Source: CAZTII01 sp964613305 (lineage in GTDB: Bacteria > Bacillota_I > Bacilli_A > Erysipelotrichales > Erysipelotrichaceae). From it: DNA of 13,340 nucleotides. Made by a program: the position numbers and the translations under genes. This document shows, piece after piece, positions 8,397 through 13,340 of this stretch. The notes below the pieces were generated by a model, which was given only the letters and a program-made list of their open reading frames with translations, was not told the DNA's origin and did not search any database. The DNA is taken from positions 1-13,340 of the forward strand of contig CAZTII010000054.1 of the NCBI GenBank assembly GCA_964613305.1. Reading direction: 5' to 3'. Positions within the stretch are counted from its first letter, which is position 1, and each line of letters opens with the position of its first letter.

Positions 8397-8950
8397 TATT
8401 TCACTCCTCCAAAGTATTTTGTTGGATATAATAAAAACATATCTTTACCAACAATTTGATTCACTGTAAATGGTCCGTATTGACGTGAGTCTTTGGAATA
8501 TGGACGATTATCACCAATACAATACAGTTCATTATCACCTAACGTGATTTCTTTAATATCATCGGTAAATTGTCCTCTAAGAGTAATTTGTTCATTTTTA
8601 TACTCTTCATTTAAAAATGGTTCTTTTACGTCCATTCCATTAATACGTAGTGTATCTTTATAAAATGAAATCGTTTCATTTGGTAAGCCAATAACTCTTT
8701 TAACTAAATATTCTCCACTAGGCATCTTTATAATAACGATATCAAAACGCTGAATTCCTTCAGTCTTTAGTGCTAATACATTTACTATTCCTAATTGTTG
8801 ATCAATCAGTGTAGGATACATTGAACTTTGATTTACCCTTACTGGTCGAGCAATAAAATTAGTGAGCAGTAAAATGGCTAAAGCACTAGCAATTCCCATC
8901 TTTAAAAAATCTTTTATTTCATATGCCCAATCAATTTTTTCTTTTTCCAT
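8396..8950 (-). CDS. lepB: Signal peptidase I (type I leader peptidase)
   Basis: Membrane serine/lysine protease that removes signal peptides from secreted preproteins outside the membrane. The 184-aa protein has a short cytoplasmic N-terminus, one transmembrane segment (about 17-36, MGIASALAILLLTNF), then the catalytic domain. The nucleophile is S43 in box B (QSSMYPTL), the general base is K84 (YLVKRVIGLPNE), and box E is GDNRPYSKDSR (146-156). One membrane span and this size fit the SipS-type enzymes of Bacillota. ATG 8950 has a perfect GGAGGA site at 8955-8960. The gene precedes rbgA with a 1-bp TAATG overlap, an arrangement frequent in Lactobacillales and relatives. Nothing essential is missing. 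Confidence 0.96.
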   Translation of the reverse strand: MEKEKIDWAYEIKDFLKMGIASALAILLLTNFIARPVRVNQSSMYPTLIDQQLGIVNVLALKTEGIQRFDIVIIKMPSGEYLVKRVIGLPNETISFYKDTLRINGMDVKEPFLNEEYKNEQITLRGQFTDDIKEITLGDNELYCIGDNRPYSKDSRQYGPFTVNQIVGKDMFLLYPTKYFGGVK

Positions 8951-8968
8951 AACATCCTCCAGTTTTAT

Positions 8969-8977
8969 ATTGTATCA
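8969..8977 (-). promoter_or_regulatory. Possible extended -10 promoter for lepB
   Basis: On the minus strand TGATACAAT matches an extended -10 (TGnTACAAT). There is no good -35 box at 16-18 bp; the best is TGATAT. A transcript would start near 8962, almost at the ribosome binding site, giving a very short leader. This could serve lepB-rbgA-rnhB if the preceding hairpin terminates, but it may be chance in AT-rich DNA. Confidence 0.3.
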
Positions 8978-8982
8978 TAATC

Positions 8983-9015
8983 AAAAAGAAAATATCACAT
9001 TTTCATGATATTTTC
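8983..9015 (-). terminator. AT-rich hairpin terminator overlapping the glycosyltransferase stop
   Basis: On the minus strand GAAAATATCA (9006-9015) and TGATATTTTC (8988-8997) are perfect 10-bp inverted repeats around an 8-nt loop, followed by TTTTT (8983-8987). The glycosyltransferase TGA stop (8995-8997) is the first triplet of the 3' arm. The stem has only two GC pairs, so it would be weak and leaky. Confidence 0.4.
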
Positions 9016-9996
9016 ATATACTTCTTTTAATTGAAAACCGATATTCATTAAACTTCTTTCTTCAGCTACTAAGTAAGCATTTTCTGATGTATCAGGTAAC
9101 CGTTGTTCAACAACATCTTCAATGAGTTGAACAAATTCATCATTATTATTTCCTTTATAACAATGAACTTTATCTTGTAACCATGGATTAAATACACCAA
9201 TATCACGCACAATCACATGTTGTTTACTAGCAAGAGCTTCTAATACAACAATTCCTTCCGTCTCTTCATATGACGGGAAAAAGAAGCAATTAGCCGAAGC
9301 ATATGCTCCTTCCAAAATACCACCCTTGATATAACCTGGAAAGAACACATTATCCGGATGATCATAGACTACATCACGAACCGACGTTGGAATAATGAAT
9401 GGATTGGTATAACCAAACCAAATAAATTTATAGTTTGGAAGTTGACGTGCAACTTCAATAAAATCCAAAATACCTTTTCGTTCAAAATACAATCCAACCG
9501 ATATAACAATTTTATCTGTTTCTTTTAAACTAAAGTATTTATAAAATGCTTTTACTTTTTCTTTGTCATACTCATATTTACTTAATTCAATGCCATTGGA
9601 TATCGGATAAATTGGTAAATCAATACCATAATTTTCAATTAAACTTTTTGAATAAGGTGTTGGTGTAATAATCGCATCCGCTTGACTATATAAACTAATT
9701 AATACTTTTTTAAAAATTGGTGCCACTTGGTTCGATAAAACAAAGGAATTCTTAAAATCTTCTTCAGTAGAATGGGCGTGATAAATTACTTTTTTCCCGC
9801 GACTTTTAGCCGAAGAAATCATCGTTTGACTCGTCATACCAACGGTATTGATATGGAGAATATCATAATCATCACTTGGGTTTGTTGTATACTCTACATG
9901 TGCTAATTCTAATGCTTTCATTTGATGTTTCATTGCTCTACCAATACCAGAAGTAGCAATCAACTTTTCGCTTTCAAAATACAATAATACTTTCAT
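8995..9996 (-). CDS. GT4-family glycosyltransferase, probable membrane glycolipid synthase
   Basis: Retaining GT-B-fold glycosyltransferase of 333 aa. The N-terminal acceptor domain starts MKVLLYFESEKLIATSGIGRAMKHQM and contains IYHAHSTEEDF (71-81). The C-terminal GT4 nucleotide-sugar domain contains ISVGLYFERKG (165-175), FPGYIKG (219-225) and PSYEETEGIVVLEA with the EX7E motif at E245 and E253. From memory it closely resembles streptococcal and enterococcal enzymes related to glucosyl/galactosyl-diacylglycerol synthases (the Acholeplasma MGS/DGS and pneumococcal CpoA group). A role in glycosylating diacylglycerol at the inner membrane face is therefore likely, but donor and acceptor are inferred. 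It begins 2 bp after the preceding small gene with no ribosome binding site, so translation probably depends on reinitiation. A second glycolipid glycosyltransferase is often adjacent in relatives but is not seen here. Confidence 0.85.
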   Translation of the reverse strand: MKVLLYFESEKLIATSGIGRAMKHQMKALELAHVEYTTNPSDDYDILHINTVGMTSQTMISSAKSRGKKVIYHAHSTEEDFKNSFVLSNQVAPIFKKVLISLYSQADAIITPTPYSKSLIENYGIDLPIYPISNGIELSKYEYDKEKVKAFYKYFSLKETDKIVISVGLYFERKGILDFIEVARQLPNYKFIWFGYTNPFIIPTSVRDVVYDHPDNVFFPGYIKGGILEGAYASANCFFFPSYEETEGIVVLEALASKQHVIVRDIGVFNPWLQDKVHCYKGNNNDEFVQLIEDVVEQRLPDTSENAYLVAEERSLMNIGFQLKEVYENIMKM

Positions 9997-9998
9997 AC

Positions 9999-10382
9999 TT
10001 ATACGATAATAAATCCAATCATTTCATCATCAATCATGTCACGATTTTTCATCATTTCATTCATAATGGAAAAATCATCAACCGTTTCAAATGATTGTTT
10101 CACCACTTTTCCACCATGAGCAAATAAGAAATCATTAATTGCCATTTCATGCGTATTTTCAGGAACAATCGTAATCTTCACTGAATTTTCATCAAGATAA
10201 TTCCATCCATCTAAAACATCATTCATCGGTAGTGGTTCTTTGTAAAGAAACAATAAATATTTAGATCCATCTCTACCTCTATAAATAAAAGAATGTCCTA
10301 AATATATTTCTCCTTCACTTTTATAAAACATGACGATTCGATCAAATTTTTCTGTTGTAAAATCAATTCTATTTTCATTCAT
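9999..10382 (-). CDS. Uncharacterised 127-aa protein
   Basis: I do not recognise a family. The ORF has a good GAGGTG ribosome binding site (10390-10395) 7 nt before ATG 10382 and is the first gene after the PFOR terminator. It is tightly joined (TAA-GT-ATG) to the glycosyltransferase gene, so it is very probably real. The protein is acidic, soluble-looking, without signal peptide or membrane span. Alternating hydrophobic segments suggest a small alpha/beta fold (FDRIVMFYKSEGEIYLGHSF near 13-32, KYLLFLYKEPLP, SVKITIVPENTHEMAINDFL). The C-terminus is Met/Asp/Glu-rich (residues 103-122) before a hydrophobic GFIIV end. Its coupling suggests a function linked to the glycosyltransferase, such as a partner or regulator, but nothing in the sequence proves it. 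Confidence 0.75.
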   Translation of the reverse strand: MNENRIDFTTEKFDRIVMFYKSEGEIYLGHSFIYRGRDGSKYLLFLYKEPLPMNDVLDGWNYLDENSVKITIVPENTHEMAINDFLFAHGGKVVKQSFETVDDFSIMNEMMKNRDMIDDEMIGFIIV

Positions 10383-10401
10383 ATCTTTTCACCTCGAAGT
10401 T

Positions 10402-10434
10402 ATTTTATCACTGAACACCTTAAATAAAAAGCAA
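10402..10434 (-). promoter_or_regulatory. Candidate promoter for the 10382-6977 gene group
   Basis: In the 69-bp space between the PFOR terminator and ATG 10382, the minus strand carries TTGCTT (10429-10434) and TGATAA (10405-10410) 18 bp apart, inside GATAAAAT. The match is moderate. A promoter is expected here because a clear terminator lies just upstream, but the exact boxes are uncertain. Confidence 0.35.
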
Positions 10435-10451
10435 TCTGATGTATTTCACAT

Positions 10452-10476
10452 AAAAAAGCGGATTTTCATCCGCTTT
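10452..10476 (-). terminator. Intrinsic terminator of the PFOR gene
   Basis: On the minus strand AAAGCGGAT (10468-10476), loop GAAA (10464-10467) and ATCCGCTTT (10455-10463) form a perfect 9-bp stem with a tetraloop, running into T6 down to 10452. It begins 5 nt after the PFOR stop codon. This is the most convincing terminator in the window. Confidence 0.9.
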
Positions 10477-10481
10477 GTGTG

Positions 10482-13340
10482 TTAATTTTCTTTGCGTTTC
10501 AAAAGATTTGCGTAACGTTTTTGAGCATCAGATTTTGTTTTTTCAAACAATTCATTTGCTGCTTCGTTTCCTCTTAACTTAGATAATTGATTGTATCTAT
10601 TTTCACTCATTAAGAAATCTTGGAATAATTCCCACTTAGGCTCTTTAGAGTCAATTGTAAGTGGAAATTCTTTACGAGGGTCAAAGCGATATAGTGATAA
10701 GTATCCACAATCAACAGCTGCTTTTTGGGTCTTTTGATGATTTGCTAAACCACCCTTAATTCCATGTTCCATACATGGAGAGTAAGCGATAATTAATGAT
10801 GGTCCTTTATAGCTTTCAGCTTCTTGAATCGCTTTTAACGTTTGGTTTTTATCAGCACCCATTGCGATTTGAGCAACGTATACATGACCATATGCCATAG
10901 CGATTTGTCCTAAGTCTTTCTTAGCAGTTGGTTTTCCACCTGCCGCAAACTTAGCAATTGAAGCTGCTTGACTTGATTTAGAAGATTGTCCACCTGTATT
11001 AGAGTAAACTTCAGTATCTAATACAAGAACATTAACATCTAAATCGTTTGCTAATACGTGGTCAAGTCCACCGTATCCGATGTCATATGCCCAACCATCG
11101 CCACCAACGATCCAAACAGATTTTCCAACTAAATCACGAGCATTATCTACAAGTTCTTTAACGTTTGGATTGCTTGAAGCTTTAGCACCTTCAATAATTG
11201 CATTTTTTACTGCACGTTGAGCTTCACGATCACCATTTGCCGCAATATATGCTTTAAATGCTTCTTGTAAACCTTCTTCAACGCTATCCATGTTTGCTTC
11301 CATGATATCAAGAATACGAGCTTCTTTCACATTTTGAGCAACAGCCATACCAAATCCATACTCAGCATTGTCTTCGAATAAACTATTAGCCCAAGCAACA
11401 CCTTCACCATTTTTGTCAGTAACAAATGGACTTGATGGAGTTGAAGAACAGTAAATCATTGAACAACCTGTCGCATTGGCAACTAACATATCACGACCAT
11501 ACAATTGAGAAACAAGTTTGTAATATGGTGTTTCACCACATCCTGGACATGCACCAGAAACTTCAAAGTAAGGACGTAAGAATTGAGAACCTTTAACAGT
11601 AGAAGTTGAGAAGAATTCTGTCTTGTATTCAACTTCATTAAATAAGTAATCAGATAATACTTCTTCTGGTAATTTAACATTAACATCAACCATCTTAAGT
11701 GCTTTATTACCTGCTTTACCTGGACACTCAGTAACACATAAACCACAACCAACACAGTTTGCAGGAGAAACTTGGATACGATATTTCAATCCTTCAGTTC
11801 CTTTACCCATTACTGGAATTGTTTTAAATGGCATTGGTGCTTCATTAACTTCTTCATCCGTTAAGATAAATGGACGAATTGTTCCATGAGGACAAACATA
11901 GCTACAGAATCCACATTGGATACAGTTAGCACTATCCCACTCAGGAACTGCAACTGCGATTGTTCTCTTTTCTTTTAATGAAACGTTATTACGGATTGAA
12001 CCATCCAATAAGTTATGTTTAGTAAAGGCACTAACTGGAAGATCATACCCACGTAATGCATTGATTTCTGCAACGTGTTCATCAAAGTAAACATCATCAG
12101 AAACTTCACGATTCTTATTGTAATCTAAGTCTTTCCACTCAGGTTTAACAGTAATTTCGATTAATCCATCTTTACCAGCATCGATTGCTTTGTAGTTTAA
12201 TTGAACGATTTCATCACCCTTTTTAGAGTATGATTTCTTAGCCATGCCTTTCATGTAATCAACAGCGTTAGCATATGGCATAATTTGTTCATTTAATGCG
12301 AAGAAAGCTGATTGTAAGATAGTATTTGTACGTCTACCCATACCGATTTCAGTCGCAATTTTAGTCGCATCGATAATAAAGAATTTAGCTTCTTTTTCAG
12401 CTAATTTAGCTAACATACGGTTAGGTAAATGTTTTTCAATCTCTTCAGGACTAAATGTTGTATTCAACAAGAATGTTCCACCTTTTTTAAGTGGTCTAAC
12501 CATATCATATTTAAATACATATGCATCTAATGAACAAGAAATAAAGTCAGCATTATCTACATAGTAAGTAGAACGGATTGGAGAAGGTCCAAAACGTAAG
12601 TGAGAACGAGTTACACCACCAGCTTTTTTAGAGTCATACGCAAAATACGCTTGAGCATATTGATCCGTATTATCACCGATAATTTTAATTGTACTCTTAT
12701 TAGCTGATACAGTACCATCAGAACCTAAACCATAGAATAAACAAGAAGTATAATCAGGTTTGCAATCAATATCGCTTGGTGTAAGTGATAAATTAGTTAC
12801 ATCATCTTCAATACCAATTGTAAACTCTTCTTTTGGTGTAGCAGTAGCTAAATCATCATATACTGCTTTGATATGAGAAGGATTGGTATCTTTAGAACCC
12901 ATACCATAACGACCACCAGTAATAACGATATCTTTACGATTACGTAAAGCATATAAAATATCTAAGTACAATGGTTCACGAGCACCCATTTCTTTAGAAC
13001 GGTCTAAAACAGCAATTTTTTGTACACTCGCTGGTAATACAGCTAATAAATGATCTACTGAGAATGGACGGTATAGATGAACTTTAATTAAACCAACTTT
13101 TTCACCATTAGCATTCATTGCATCAACAGTTTCTTTAATTGCTTCAGTAACTGAACCCATTGCAACGATAACACGTGTTGCATCAGCTGCACCATAGTAA
13201 GTAAATGGAGCATAGTCACGACCTGTATGTTCACTAATTGCTTTCATGTATTTCGCAACTACGTCAACTACAGCGTTATAGTGTTCATTTTGAGCTTCTC
13301 TTCCTTGGAAGAAAATATCATCATTTTCAGCACCACCACG
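10482..13340 (-). CDS. nifJ: Pyruvate:ferredoxin (flavodoxin) oxidoreductase, 5' end cut by window edge
   Basis: Oxidises pyruvate with CoA to acetyl-CoA and CO2, passing electrons to ferredoxin or flavodoxin; a cytoplasmic TPP and three-[4Fe-4S] enzyme of anaerobes. The frame is open to the right edge (952 visible residues, beginning RGGAENDDIFFQGREA, a conserved PFOR segment), so the apparent start at 13247 is internal. About 220-250 N-terminal residues (pyruvate/TPP domain I) lie outside. Visible order: transketolase-C-like domain (about 50-165), gamma domain (from GLGSDGT near 204), EKR-type linker (about 430-460), two-cluster ferredoxin domain and TPP domain. The ferredoxin domain has C473/476/479/483 and C529/532/535/539. 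The TPP domain has GDGWAYDIGYGG from 747. The proximal-cluster cysteines C598, C601, C626 and C856 are all present with spacing as in Desulfovibrio africanus PFOR. It ends in a strong terminator. Confidence 0.97.
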   Translation of the reverse strand, partial: RGGAENDDIFFQGREAQNEHYNAVVDVVAKYMKAISEHTGRDYAPFTYYGAADATRVIVAMGSVTEAIKETVDAMNANGEKVGLIKVHLYRPFSVDHLLAVLPASVQKIAVLDRSKEMGAREPLYLDILYALRNRKDIVITGGRYGMGSKDTNPSHIKAVYDDLATATPKEEFTIGIEDDVTNLSLTPSDIDCKPDYTSCLFYGLGSDGTVSANKSTIKIIGDNTDQYAQAYFAYDSKKAGGVTRSHLRFGPSPIRSTYYVDNADFISCSLDAYVFKYDMVRPLKKGGTFLLNTTFSPEEIEKHLPNRMLAKLAEKEAKFFIIDATKIATEIGMGRRTNTILQSAFFALNEQIMPYANAVDYMKGMAKKSYSKKGDEIVQLNYKAIDAGKDGLIEITVKPEWKDLDYNKNREVSDDVYFDEHVAEINALRGYDLPVSAFTKHNLLDGSIRNNVSLKEKRTIAVAVPEWDSANCIQCGFCSYVCPHGTIRPFILTDEEVNEAPMPFKTIPVMGKGTEGLKYRIQVSPANCVGCGLCVTECPGKAGNKALKMVDVNVKLPEEVLSDYLFNEVEYKTEFFSTSTVKGSQFLRPYFEVSGACPGCGETPYYKLVSQLYGRDMLVANATGCSMIYCSSTPSSPFVTDKNGEGVAWANSLFEDNAEYGFGMAVAQNVKEARILDIMEANMDSVEEGLQEAFKAYIAANGDREAQRAVKNAIIEGAKASSNPNVKELVDNARDLVGKSVWIVGGDGWAYDIGYGGLDHVLANDLDVNVLVLDTEVYSNTGGQSSKSSQAASIAKFAAGGKPTAKKDLGQIAMAYGHVYVAQIAMGADKNQTLKAIQEAESYKGPSLIIAYSPCMEHGIKGGLANHQKTQKAAVDCGYLSLYRFDPRKEFPLTIDSKEPKWELFQDFLMSENRYNQLSKLRGNEAANELFEKTKSDAQKRYANLLKRKEN

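Noticed and set aside
11483..11755. Minus-strand 90-aa open frame inside PFOR
   Set aside because: It is a shifted-frame shadow of the ferredoxin/TPP domain region, where PFOR carries conserved cluster cysteines.
1..13340. Mycoplasma-type code with TGA as Trp, given the AT-rich sequence
   Set aside because: Conserved Trp positions use TGG, and TGA ends several genes exactly where family C-termini and downstream starts are expected.
1..13340. Hidden novel defence, mobile or biosynthetic system
   Set aside because: All open frames except one small gene are conserved core or metabolic families in standard Bacillota order; no direct repeat arrays, transposases or composition shifts were seen by eye.

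Overview
The window is a low-GC chromosomal segment from a member of the Bacillota. Every gene is on the minus strand, so transcription runs from high to low coordinates. The organism looks like an anaerobic or fermentative Bacillota, perhaps near the Erysipelotrichales or a similar deep Bacilli lineage. The reasons are AT-rich codon use, a long pyruvate:ferredoxin oxidoreductase, a folate-dependent TrmFO, and the order rbgA-rnhB-dprA-topA-trmFO-xerC-rpsB-tsf. TGG encodes Trp and TGA is used as a stop (topA, dprA, rbgA and others), so this is not the mycoplasma genetic code. The lineage is inferred from sequence character and gene order, not from a search.

Layout in the direction of transcription. 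(1) 13340-10482 is the C-terminal four fifths of pyruvate:ferredoxin oxidoreductase, closed by a clear intrinsic terminator. (2) 10382-6977 holds an unrecognised 127-aa protein, a GT4 glycosyltransferase resembling membrane glycolipid synthases, signal peptidase I, the ribosome-assembly GTPase RbgA and RNase HII. Junctions are very tight: 2-bp gap, 44-bp gap, TAATG overlap, 8-bp overlap. A possible weak hairpin terminator and an extended -10 element sit between the glycosyltransferase and lepB, and a stronger hairpin follows rnhB. (3) 6932-1948 holds dprA, topA, trmFO and xerC, again with short gaps or overlaps. (4) 1930-1 is a candidate promoter, a structured leader, rpsB with an unusually long Arg-rich tail, and tsf, which runs off the left edge only a few codons before its expected end.

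Functionally this is mostly core informational machinery: ribosomal protein and elongation factor, ribosome assembly, tRNA modification, DNA topology and chromosome resolution, DNA uptake/processing, RNA-DNA hybrid repair. It is joined to membrane/secretion functions (LepB, GT4) and anaerobic pyruvate metabolism. I see no IS elements, CRISPR, tRNA or rRNA genes, prophage or defence genes, and no strong case for a novel multi-gene system. The best leads are the nested-stem rpsB leader, the extended uS2 tail, and the uncharacterised small gene translationally coupled to the glycosyltransferase. No gene-free stretch exceeds about 160 bases.
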